Source of the DNA: Sulfurovum sp.
Lineage (GTDB): Bacteria > Campylobacterota > Campylobacteria > Campylobacterales > Sulfurovaceae
Direction of reading: 5' to 3'
Assembly (NCBI GenBank): GCA_015661795.1
Contig: DQVJ01000210.1
Span: 1 to 11,648 of the forward strand
DNA length: 11,648 nucleotides
In this document: positions 5,309 through 11,648 of the stretch, in pieces
How the letters are laid out: each line of letters starts with the position of its first letter
Numbering within the stretch: position 1 is the first letter of the stretch
Made by a program: the position numbers and the translations under genes
The notes under the pieces: generated by a model
The model's database searches: none
Told to the model about the DNA's origin: nothing
What the model saw: only the letters and a program-made list of their open reading frames with translations

Positions 5309-6361
5309 TTGGAACATATTTTACCTGCTTATGATGACCCACTTTTCAGCATATTACTCATCATCGTTTTAGGTCTTATCATTGCACTTGCTACACATGG
5401 ATGGAGTCTTTATAAAACACAAAAAGAAGAAGGAAATTTACTGAAATTTCTAGATAAGTTTGACAGTGCTGAATGTGCCTTAGACACACAGGAGATGCCT
5501 TATGAAGCACATATGCTTAAACCGCTTACCTTACTTGCTAAAGCATTTGAGAATGCTGGTGAATATCATAAATCAATTTCTATCTATTTGTATCTCATTA
5601 AAAATATCTCTGAGGACAAAACCAAGTCAGGGTTACAAGAAAGGCTTGGAAACACCTATTTGCATGCAGGGTTTCTTGAACGTGCACGATCGATATATAC
5701 AGACATTTTACGAAAAACCCCTCGTAATACAAAAGTACTTTATGAACTGGGTGTTGTCTATGAAATGATGCATAAATATGACAAAGCCAAAGAAGTGATA
5801 CAGCCACTTGAACTGCTTGAAGAGGACACGTATGCATTGAAAAAATTTCTAGACTTGTCACAAATACAGGCAAATAAAAGTACTTCAACCCAACACAAAG
5901 TGACCCGCCTGAAAAATATCTTAAAAGAAGAACCAAAACTATACCGCGATGTCATCTCTGCCCTTCTTAAACTTGACACCAAAGAGGCATGGAGACTGAT
6001 AGACCCTAAACGCACAAAAGAGATACTTGACATCCTTTGGCTCTTACCAAATTCACAACTCGATTTAGATATAATTTCAGCCAATAAACAGCTAAGTACT
6101 CTTTATTATGCAAAAGGTTATCTGCAAAAGACAAATAATGAGATAACACAAAGTGGTATCTTTGCGCTTGATATGTTGGCAATAGCAAAACAAAGTGGTT
6201 TTGAGAGTGGTGATTTATACTTTTCATACCTGTGTAAAAAATGTAAACAGAGTTTTCCTGTCAGTTTTAAACGTTGCCCAAACTGTATGGCGATACACTC
6301 TGTAGAAGTTGAGGAAAGTATTGGAAAAGCAATCGAGAAAACAAATTACTCTTTACTCTGA
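5309..6361 (+). CDS. LapB/YciM-like membrane-anchored TPR protein with C-terminal zinc ribbon
   Basis: 350 residues from a TTG start with AAGGA five bases upstream. Architecture: one N-terminal membrane helix (about residues 12-28, LFSILLIIVLGLIIALA), a cytoplasmic TPR array (about 70-300; clear helix pairs such as GLQERLGNTYLHAGFLERA and KVLYELGVVYEMMHKYDKAKEV), and a C-terminal rubredoxin-like knuckle with Cys309-x2-Cys312 and Cys323-x2-Cys326 (YLCKKCKQSF, KRCPNCMAIHS). This three-part order is that of E. coli LapB (389 residues), which brings FtsH to LpxC and so limits lipopolysaccharide synthesis. The family call rests on architecture and the zinc ribbon, and the function is inferred. It is the first gene of the plus-strand run, and its last 41 bases overlap rnhA. 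It may also be called simply a TPR protein. Confidence 0.8.
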   Translation: MEHILPAYDDPLFSILLIIVLGLIIALATHGWSLYKTQKEEGNLLKFLDKFDSAECALDTQEMPYEAHMLKPLTLLAKAFENAGEYHKSISIYLYLIKNISEDKTKSGLQERLGNTYLHAGFLERARSIYTDILRKTPRNTKVLYELGVVYEMMHKYDKAKEVIQPLELLEEDTYALKKFLDLSQIQANKSTSTQHKVTRLKNILKEEPKLYRDVISALLKLDTKEAWRLIDPKRTKEILDILWLLPNSQLDLDIISANKQLSTLYYAKGYLQKTNNEITQSGIFALDMLAIAKQSGFESGDLYFSYLCKKCKQSFPVSFKRCPNCMAIHSVEVEESIGKAIEKTNYSLL

Positions 6362-6764
6362 TGGTTCCAGTCTCGGAAATCCTGGACCAGGTGGGTATGG
6401 TGGTATTTTAGAATTTAGAGGGAAAAGAAAAGAGTATTCAGGTGCTGAAGCCCATACTACCAACAACCGTATGGAACTTCAAGGGGTTATTGAAGGGCTT
6501 AAACTCCTAAAAGAACCTTGTGATGTTGAAGTCATTTCAGACAGTGCTTATGTAGTCAAGGCCATCAATGAATGGCTTGATGGCTGGGTTCGGAAAAATT
6601 TTACCAAAGTCAAAAATGTAGACTTATGGAAAGCCTATTTGGAAGCTTCTGCACCTCATAACGTTCATGGTACGTGGGTCAGAGGGCATAATGGACATCC
6701 TGAAAATGAACGCTGTGATGAATTGGCAAGAAATGAAGCGGAACGTATTAAATTAACTTTATAG
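6321..6764 (+). CDS. rnhA: Ribonuclease HI
   Basis: A 147-residue RNase HI, close to the 155 of E. coli. It cuts the RNA strand of RNA-DNA hybrids, removing primers and R-loops. The catalytic set is complete: Asp14 (LYSDGSSLGNPGPGGYG), Glu52 (NNRMELQGVIEGL), Asp74 (VISDSAYV), His123 (VRGHNGHPENERCDELA) and Asp133. No ATG exists in a suitable place. I chose TTG 6321 because GAGGA (6311-6315) lies five bases before it and it leaves only seven residues before the first strand (QITLYSDG). A TTG at 6309 would add four residues but lacks such a site. The start is nested 41 bases inside the end of the LapB-like gene, so expression of the two is tied. rnc follows after 9 bases. Confidence 0.96.
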   Translation: MEKQSRKQITLYSDGSSLGNPGPGGYGGILEFRGKRKEYSGAEAHTTNNRMELQGVIEGLKLLKEPCDVEVISDSAYVVKAINEWLDGWVRKNFTKVKNVDLWKAYLEASAPHNVHGTWVRGHNGHPENERCDELARNEAERIKLTL

Positions 6765-6773
6765 GAGAATACA

Positions 6774-7445
6774 ATGGATGATTATAGTCAACTAGAAAAA
6801 CGACTAAACTATACATTTAAAGATAAGCAATTGATTATTGAGGCTTTGACACACAAGAGTCACAAAAAGCCTTACAATAATGAGCGGCTTGAGTTTTTGG
6901 GAGATGCCGTACTCGACCTCATCGTAGGTGAATACCTTTTTTCCAAATTTCCAAAATCGGATGAAGGTATTTTGTCAAAGATACGGGCTTCTCTTGTCAA
7001 CGAATCAGGGTTTACCTTGTTAGCAAGAAAATTGGAACTTGGAAACTATATTTATCTTTCACTTGCAGAAGAGAACAATAACGGAAGAGATAAACCTTCT
7101 TTACTTTCTAATGCTTTTGAGGCAATTATCGGTGCGGTTTATCTTGAAGCTGGTTTGGGTGTAGCCCAAGATATTTCTATTAAACTGCTAGAAGAGTGTC
7201 ATCCTAAAATTGACTTGAAATCATTGTCAAAAGATTACAAAACAGCTTTACAAGAGTTGACCCAGGCAACACATGGTGTGACACCTAGTTATGAGTTACT
7301 TGGGTCTTCTGGCCCAGACCATAAAAAAGAATTTGAAATTGCTATTATCCTAGATGACAAAACCATCGCCAAAGCAAAAGGGAAAAGTAAAAAAGAAGCC
7401 CAACAAAAAGCTGCACAGATAGCATTAAAGGAATTACAGACATGA
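6774..7445 (+). CDS. rnc: Ribonuclease III
   Basis: 223 residues, like E. coli RNase III (226). It cuts double-stranded RNA, including the rRNA precursor. The endonuclease domain spans about 1-145 with the signature NNERLEFLGDAVLDLIVGE (35-53), which carries Glu40 and Asp44, and LLSNAFEAIIGAVYLEAG (110-127) with Glu116. The position of the usual metal-binding aspartate (Asp114 in E. coli) is Asn113 here. A double-stranded RNA-binding domain covers about 152-222, ending in the typical AKGKSKKEAQQKAAQIALKEL. The ATG is preceded by TAGGAGAA, a good ribosome site. It follows rnhA by 9 bases and overlaps aroC by ATGA (7442-7445). A run of rnhA, rnc and aroC is familiar in Campylobacterota, to my knowledge. 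Confidence 0.96.
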   Translation: MDDYSQLEKRLNYTFKDKQLIIEALTHKSHKKPYNNERLEFLGDAVLDLIVGEYLFSKFPKSDEGILSKIRASLVNESGFTLLARKLELGNYIYLSLAEENNNGRDKPSLLSNAFEAIIGAVYLEAGLGVAQDISIKLLEECHPKIDLKSLSKDYKTALQELTQATHGVTPSYELLGSSGPDHKKEFEIAIILDDKTIAKAKGKSKKEAQQKAAQIALKELQT

Positions 7446-8518
7446 ATACCTTCGGGAAGAAACTAACCCTCACGACCTTTGGGGAATCGCACGGCAAAGC
7501 ACTGGGATGTATACTTGATGGGATACCTGCTGGACTTGTGATAGACGAAGACTTTATACAATCTGAACTTGACAGAAGAAAGCCAGGCAAATCAAAACTT
7601 GAAACCGGACGTAAAGAAGATGATAAGTTTAAGATACTTTCAGGGGTTTTTGAAGGCTTAAGTACGGGGACACCTATAGCTATGATTATCTTCAATACCA
7701 ACCAGAAGTCAAAAGACTACACAAATGTCAAAGACCTTTTTCGTCCAGGGCATGCAGATTTTACTTATTTTCATAAATATGGGTTACGTGACTACAGAGG
7801 TGGGGGACGCAGTTCTGCACGTGAGACAGCAGCACGGGTTGCAGGGGGAGCCATTGCAAAACTCATGCTGGCAGAGCTTGGTATCAGCATACAAAGTGGT
7901 GTCTGTGAAGTAGATGGCATCAAAGGAGAGATTCAAGATTTCAATCATGCAAAAACCTCAAAAATGTATGCCCTTGATCCTCAAGTAGAAGCTGCACAGG
8001 AAGAAGCTATTTTAAAGGCTAAAAACAACCATGACTCAGTCGGTGGTGTAGTGCTTACAACAGCTACAGGTGTTCCCATAGGTCTTGGGGAACCTCTCTA
8101 CTACAAACTTGATGCCATACTTGCAGAAGCAATGATGGGTATCAATGCAGCAAAAGCCGTAGAGATTGGGGATGGCGTAGCAAGTACCCATCTCAAGGGG
8201 AGTGAGAATAATGACCAACTCACTTTGGAAGGATTTAACTCCAATCATGCCGGAGGCATTTTAGGTGGGATTTCAAATGGTGATACCATCATAGTAAAAA
8301 CGCATTTTAAACCTACTCCGTCTATCTTCAAAACACAACACACTATTACAACCCAAGATGAAGAACTAGATTTTAATCTTAAGGGTAGACATGATCCTTG
8401 TGTAGCATTACGGGGTTCTGTCGTATGTGAAGCAATGATGGCACTGACCTTAGCTGATATGTCACTCCTCAACATGGGTAAAAAAATGGAACATTTAAAA
8501 AATATTTATAAAGGATAA
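7442..8518 (+). CDS. aroC: Chorismate synthase
   Basis: 358 residues, normal for the bacterial enzyme (about 360). It catalyses the last step of the shikimate pathway: removal of phosphate from 5-enolpyruvylshikimate 3-phosphate to give chorismate, with reduced FMN as helper. The three family signatures are present: GESHGKALGCILDGIPAG (14-31) with the conserved His17; GGGRSSARETAARVAGGAIAK (120-140); and LKGRHDPCVALRGSVVCEAM (313-332). It starts with ATG inside the rnc stop (ATGA), so translation is coupled to rnc although the functions are unrelated. The next gene follows after 3 bases. No damage is seen. Confidence 0.98.
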   Translation: MNTFGKKLTLTTFGESHGKALGCILDGIPAGLVIDEDFIQSELDRRKPGKSKLETGRKEDDKFKILSGVFEGLSTGTPIAMIIFNTNQKSKDYTNVKDLFRPGHADFTYFHKYGLRDYRGGGRSSARETAARVAGGAIAKLMLAELGISIQSGVCEVDGIKGEIQDFNHAKTSKMYALDPQVEAAQEEAILKAKNNHDSVGGVVLTTATGVPIGLGEPLYYKLDAILAEAMMGINAAKAVEIGDGVASTHLKGSENNDQLTLEGFNSNHAGGILGGISNGDTIIVKTHFKPTPSIFKTQHTITTQDEELDFNLKGRHDPCVALRGSVVCEAMMALTLADMSLLNMGKKMEHLKNIYKG

Positions 8519-8521
8519 TAT

Positions 8522-9853
8522 GTGAAAAAACTAGGATTAGGTGTAATTGGACTTATTGTTATGGGCGCTATTTATTATTTTACTGTAGGCTCTACACAAC
8601 TTACTGCTGAACTCAAAACACAAGTAAATACACAACTCGACTTGCTTCAAAAAGAAGGATTTAGTATACAAAACAGAGAGGTGACAGAAAGCCAAGAACA
8701 TTTTAGCCTCTCTTTTGATAACTCTCAAAAAATCACACATTTTCTAAATCAGCATGGTGTTCAAATTACCCTAGAGGATGCAAAGCTTTTTAAAGGTTTG
8801 ACATTAGGTGTGGATGTACATTATTTGCCAGACACCTATACTTCTGTTTCTTTTGATACCTATCCTACCTCGTTACCGGCTGTGCTCAGTTCCTCTGCAA
8901 GCTCCTCAAAAGACAAACACATTTTAGCACAAATTGAAAATATGTTAGAGAAAAAATCATTTCTTATGCATGTCTCTATCAACAAACTCATGACAGGATT
9001 TAAAGGACATCTAAAAGACATTGAGGAACTATTTCAAAATGAAAAAGAGATTCAACTTACTATGAAAAATATGACCTTTAGTGGGGATATTCAAGACGAT
9101 GCTATCTCCAGTATAAAACAAGAGCTACAAACATTTAGTGTAAAAGTACCCGATGAAATGTTTATTATATTTTCAGGTCTTACAAGTAACTACAAAGTGA
9201 CAGGGGAAACACCTTATGACTACCACACACAGTATAGTATGGATAGTATAACCATGAATATTGAACCTGATTTAAACATAGTTGCTCAAAATATGACGAT
9301 GACTTCTACTTCACTTCTCAAAGATACTCTCTTGTCTGGAACTATGACGAGTAAGATTGCACAGGTAGATATCAAAGATAACGATCAGGCTTATACCCTT
9401 AACACATTGGTTTTTGATATCAATGCAGGGAACCTTGATGTCAATGCTTTTGAGAAACTGCAACAAGCAAATGTAAATGATGAAAAATATATGAATGAAC
9501 TCATGCAACAGTTTTTTTCAAAAGGTGTCTATATTGAAATTCCTGTATTTTCTATTGAAAATATCGAAAATAAGGGTAAAAACCTCAAAGGTTTTACTCT
9601 CGATGCAAAAATAACACTTGATAAAACCTTTAATCTTCTTGCTCTTGAGACTCACCCTATGTCTGCACTTTCCACAATAAACGCTGATTTAAACCTCATA
9701 CTCTCAAATGATCTTTTTAGTGTAGTTATGCAACAACCAGAAGCCATGATGGCACTTATGGTTTTTCAGCCTAAAGACATCAATAACTCTAAAGCATTTG
9801 AACTCAAACTCAAAAATGGACAATTTACTGTCAATGGTATGTCAATGATGTAA
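8522..9853 (+). CDS. DUF945/YdgA-like exported protein
   Basis: 443 residues from a GTG start, with AAGGA (8511-8515) six bases upstream, 3 bases after the aroC stop. The N-terminus is one hydrophobic helix (about residues 4-21, LGLGVIGLIVMGAIYYFTV), either an anchor or an uncleaved signal, so the rest should be periplasmic. The long body alternates short beta-like segments such as ITMNIEPDLNIVAQNMTM and FTLDAKITLD, with a C-terminus ending LKLKNGQFTVNGMSMM. That ending (a statement about the matrix 'gxltvNG') and the overall plan suit the DUF945/YdgA family, found also in E. coli, whose role is poorly known. Some members are linked to the envelope or motility; that is not established here. 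A serine-rich linker (SSSASSSKD) sits near residues 123-131. The family call is moderate. It ends the plus-strand run and faces rnhB. Confidence 0.65.
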   Translation: MKKLGLGVIGLIVMGAIYYFTVGSTQLTAELKTQVNTQLDLLQKEGFSIQNREVTESQEHFSLSFDNSQKITHFLNQHGVQITLEDAKLFKGLTLGVDVHYLPDTYTSVSFDTYPTSLPAVLSSSASSSKDKHILAQIENMLEKKSFLMHVSINKLMTGFKGHLKDIEELFQNEKEIQLTMKNMTFSGDIQDDAISSIKQELQTFSVKVPDEMFIIFSGLTSNYKVTGETPYDYHTQYSMDSITMNIEPDLNIVAQNMTMTSTSLLKDTLLSGTMTSKIAQVDIKDNDQAYTLNTLVFDINAGNLDVNAFEKLQQANVNDEKYMNELMQQFFSKGVYIEIPVFSIENIENKGKNLKGFTLDAKITLDKTFNLLALETHPMSALSTINADLNLILSNDLFSVVMQQPEAMMALMVFQPKDINNSKAFELKLKNGQFTVNGMSMM

Positions 9854-9863
9854 AATATCATTG
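9843..9863. repeat. Inverted repeat between convergent genes
   Basis: CAATGAT and ATCATTG form a 7-bp stem with a 7-base loop, overlapping the stop of the DUF945-like gene and just beyond the rnhB stop. It could weakly terminate both converging transcripts, but it is A-T rich and has no U tract on either strand, so I do not call it a terminator. Confidence 0.25.
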
Positions 9864-9874
9864 CCCAGACAAAA

Positions 9875-10435
9875 CTAAAGTAGTGTTGGGGTATCTAACC
9901 TTTTTACTCTAAAGGTCTTACGGTGAACAGAACATCTATCATACTTCACTAAAGCCTCTATATGGGCTTTGGTACCATAGCCTTTATGTTTCTCAAACCC
10001 ATACTCTGGGTATATTTTAGCCATTTTTACTATCTCTCGGTCTCTTGTCACTTTAGCCAATATACTTGCAGCTGAGACTTCTGCTATTTTTTCATCTGCC
10101 CTAATCATAGTTGTGATATTTGAAACCCCAAATGTACTGTTACCATCAAAAAGGTAGTCAACGTTAGGCAAGTGTTTTTGTATACTCTGTAAACCCTCAT
10201 GTAAACACCTAGAAATCCCTAGTGCATCTACGTGTGCCGCGGAAAACGAAACAATATGGTATTCTGAGTTTTCTGTGATCACTGGATATAAACTCTCTCT
10301 CTTCTTTTCTGTTAACTTCTTAGAATCCATCAACCCTTCAACTTTAGCAGTAAGGACAACTCCCGCTATCACAAGTGATCCTGCGATGCACCCTCTTCCT
10401 GCTTCATCTATGCCGCATAAAGGTAACTTTTTCAT
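9875..10435 (-). CDS. rnhB: Ribonuclease HII
   Basis: 186 residues from ATG 10435 (189 from ATG 10444). RNase HII cuts RNA-DNA hybrids and starts removal of single ribonucleotides placed in DNA. Catalytic residues in the shorter numbering: Asp10 and Glu11 in CGIDEAGRGCIAGSL, Asp97 in DYLFDGNSTFG and Asp114 in IRADEKIAEVSAASILAKVTRD. The glycine of DEAGRG and the tyrosine region YGFEKHKGYGTKAH (substrate recognition) are also present. I prefer 10435 because GGAG lies three bases before it and the family usually begins a few residues before the first strand, while ATG 10444 has no ribosome site. It stands alone, convergent with the DUF945-like gene. A TATAAT at 10515-10520 (minus strand) is a possible but distant promoter. 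Confidence 0.95.
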   Translation of the reverse strand: MKKLPLCGIDEAGRGCIAGSLVIAGVVLTAKVEGLMDSKKLTEKKRESLYPVITENSEYHIVSFSAAHVDALGISRCLHEGLQSIQKHLPNVDYLFDGNSTFGVSNITTMIRADEKIAEVSAASILAKVTRDREIVKMAKIYPEYGFEKHKGYGTKAHIEALVKYDRCSVHRKTFRVKRLDTPTLL

Positions 10436-10599
10436 TATCTCCATCTTTCAAAACTTTTATATCTATTCTTAAAATAAAGCATTCTAACAAGATTCTCTCT
10501 TAAAATATTGATAAATTATAACCGAAAATTTTTACGATAAAACAAATACTCTCTCTTAGCAGAACTATATTGTATAGAATCAATATAGGATAATTATCT

Positions 10600-10612
10600 T
10601 ATAATATATAAT
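10600..10612 (+). promoter_or_regulatory. Two overlapping-range -10 boxes before the adhesin gene
   Basis: TATAAT occurs at 10600-10605 and again at 10607-10612 on the plus strand, in the 199-base A-T rich gap (10436-10634) between rnhB and the adhesin gene. Either would give a leader of roughly 15 to 25 bases before ATG 10635, including AAGG at 10624-10627. The remainder of the gap holds only A-T rich sequence and no gene or hairpin I can support. Confidence 0.45.
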
Positions 10613-10634
10613 CAAATTATAAAAAGGTCATGCT

Positions 10635-11648
10635 ATGTCACATCTAATGTGTAAAATATTGATTTTTATTCTCCTTAGTACAACAGTGTATGCTACACCA
10701 ACAGGTGACAATATCATCATCTCTGAAGTTGAATATGACCCTGCTGCACCAGATACTGCAAGTGAATGGTTTGAACTCTATAACCCTACAGGCTCAAGCA
10801 TAGACATTTCAGGATGGATGTTTACTGATGGAGAAGGTACAGTCACTATACCCGCTACCACTCCACCCCTAGCACCTGGTGCTTACTTCATAGCTACACA
10901 CACAGCAACTGCAGGAGAGTTAACCCACTATGCTGGAGTAACCGTAGACTTAGCCTACGGCTCTATAGATGTTGGGTCCTTAGCTTTGGCAAATAGTGGA
11001 GATGAATTAACACTTTTAAATGCTGTAGGTACAGTAATAGATTTTGTTTCTTGGGAGGGGCATACAGCAGGTTGGAATATAGAAGCTGATGACTCTGAGT
11101 CTATAGTACGTTCAGGCAGTATCGATACCGATGTCGAAGTAGATTGGCTTAGCCATCAAGTACCTACACCAGGTACAGGTACGCTCATTGTAAATATACC
11201 AACAGTCCTTGATGACAATAGTACAGTAAATGAAGATGCCTCTGTAAATATTTTAGTTACCAACAATGATAGCTTTGGTGCCAATGGCCCAGGTACGACA
11301 GCTATATCTATCATCACAATGCCTATTAATGGAACAGCCACTGTCAATGATGCTGGCACTCCGTTTGACCCAAGTGATGACAGTATAGAGTATGTACCTA
11401 TCCCTAACTTCAATGGCAATGATACGCTCATCTACGAAATAGAGGATGCAAGTGGTGATACGGCAAGTGCTTCTGTAAACATTACAGTTACATCTATACC
11501 TGACTTCCCAACGGCCAACGATGATTTCCAAGCAGGTATCTCAGGTCTGCCTGTAAGCATTAGTGTTCTTGATAATGATACCGGACTAAATCCTCTGGAT
11601 CCAACATCTGTCGTCATAATAGATACAAACGGCAACGAGGTCACCCAA
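10635..11648 (+). CDS. Secreted protein with lamin-tail-like and cadherin-like repeats, probable adhesin (cut by window edge)
   Basis: An open frame of 338 codons with no stop, missing its 3' part. ATG 10635 has AAGG seven bases upstream; the earlier ATG 10630 stops after five codons. Residues 1-20 are a signal peptide (KILIFILLSTTVYA, cleavage after VYA). Residues 25-180 look like a lamin-tail domain: NIIISEVEYDPAAPD, WFELYNPTGSSIDISGW, a LANSGDELTLL segment and VIDFVSW. From about 188 begins a cadherin-like/Big_9-type repeat: VLDDNSTVNEDASVNILVTN, NGTATV, YVPIPNFNGNDTLIYEIEDASGDTASASVNITV. A second copy starts near 295 (ANDDFQ ... VSISVLDNDTG). Acidic NDD/DND sites should bind calcium. Such proteins are usually very long and surface bound or secreted by type I or IX-like routes; the export route cannot be seen. 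Function is inferred from architecture. Confidence 0.85.
   Translation, partial: MSHLMCKILIFILLSTTVYATPTGDNIIISEVEYDPAAPDTASEWFELYNPTGSSIDISGWMFTDGEGTVTIPATTPPLAPGAYFIATHTATAGELTHYAGVTVDLAYGSIDVGSLALANSGDELTLLNAVGTVIDFVSWEGHTAGWNIEADDSESIVRSGSIDTDVEVDWLSHQVPTPGTGTLIVNIPTVLDDNSTVNEDASVNILVTNNDSFGANGPGTTAISIITMPINGTATVNDAGTPFDPSDDSIEYVPIPNFNGNDTLIYEIEDASGDTASASVNITVTSIPDFPTANDDFQAGISGLPVSISVLDNDTGLNPLDPTSVVIIDTNGNEVTQ

Noticed and set aside
5598..6227. Three minus-strand frames inside the LapB-like gene
   Set aside because: They are antisense to a TPR protein with clear domains, and have low-complexity serine/cysteine content and no start signals.
11156..11644. Minus-strand frames at the right end
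   Set aside because: They lie opposite a repeat-rich secreted protein with a signal peptide and domain structure; repeats commonly leave open reverse frames.
1..11648. CRISPR array, insertion sequence or defence system
   Set aside because: No regularly spaced direct repeats, transposase-like frame or toxin/antitoxin or defence gene could be found on either strand.

Overview
This is an AT-rich (estimated by eye) chromosomal window, mostly housekeeping genes, with features that suggest a member of the Campylobacterota close to Sulfurovum or Sulfurimonas. The basis is the order dnaG / divergent TPR membrane protein - rnhA - rnc - aroC, the look of the proteins, promoters with a clear TATAAT but poor -35 boxes, and frequent TTG/GTG starts. 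The genus is an inference; no 16S gene is present.

Layout. (1) 1-1746, minus strand: a lipoprotein of unknown function, nfo (endonuclease IV, overlapping it by 4 bp), then the N-terminal third of a FadL/OmpP1-type outer-membrane channel that runs off the left edge. (2) 1837-2009, plus strand: two identical tRNA-Glu(UUC) genes, followed by a small exported protein at 2076-2366. (3) 2376-3007, minus strand: a small exported proline-rich/coiled-coil protein whose stop overlaps the start of a broken gene. That broken frame has an in-frame TGA after 18 codons and then reads as the C-terminal end of a TolC-family outer-membrane channel, so it looks like a decayed secretion or efflux locus. (4) 3086-3483, minus strand: tRNA-Ala(GGC) and a PpiC-type parvulin, with a strong hairpin between them. 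(5) 3600-5252, minus strand: dnaG, apparently leaderless, facing a divergent promoter. (6) 5309-9853, plus strand: a compact gene run made of a LapB/YciM-like TPR-zinc-ribbon protein (TTG start), rnhA (TTG start, nested in the end of the previous gene), rnc, aroC (4-bp ATGA overlap) and a DUF945/YdgA-like exported protein (GTG start). (7) 9875-10435, minus strand: rnhB, convergent with the previous run. (8) 10635 to the right edge, plus strand: the N-terminal 338 codons of a secreted protein with a signal peptide, a lamin-tail-like domain and the first cadherin-like repeats, probably a large adhesin.

Functionally the window is rich in nucleic-acid enzymes: AP endonuclease, primase, RNase HI, RNase III and RNase HII. 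They share DNA replication, primer or R-loop removal, repair and RNA processing. Envelope proteins (FadL, lipoprotein, LapB-like, DUF945, TolC remnant, adhesin) are interleaved with them. I see no CRISPR array, insertion sequence, prophage or clear defence system. The best candidates for a second look are the decayed TolC locus, the leaderless dnaG promoter and the partial adhesin.
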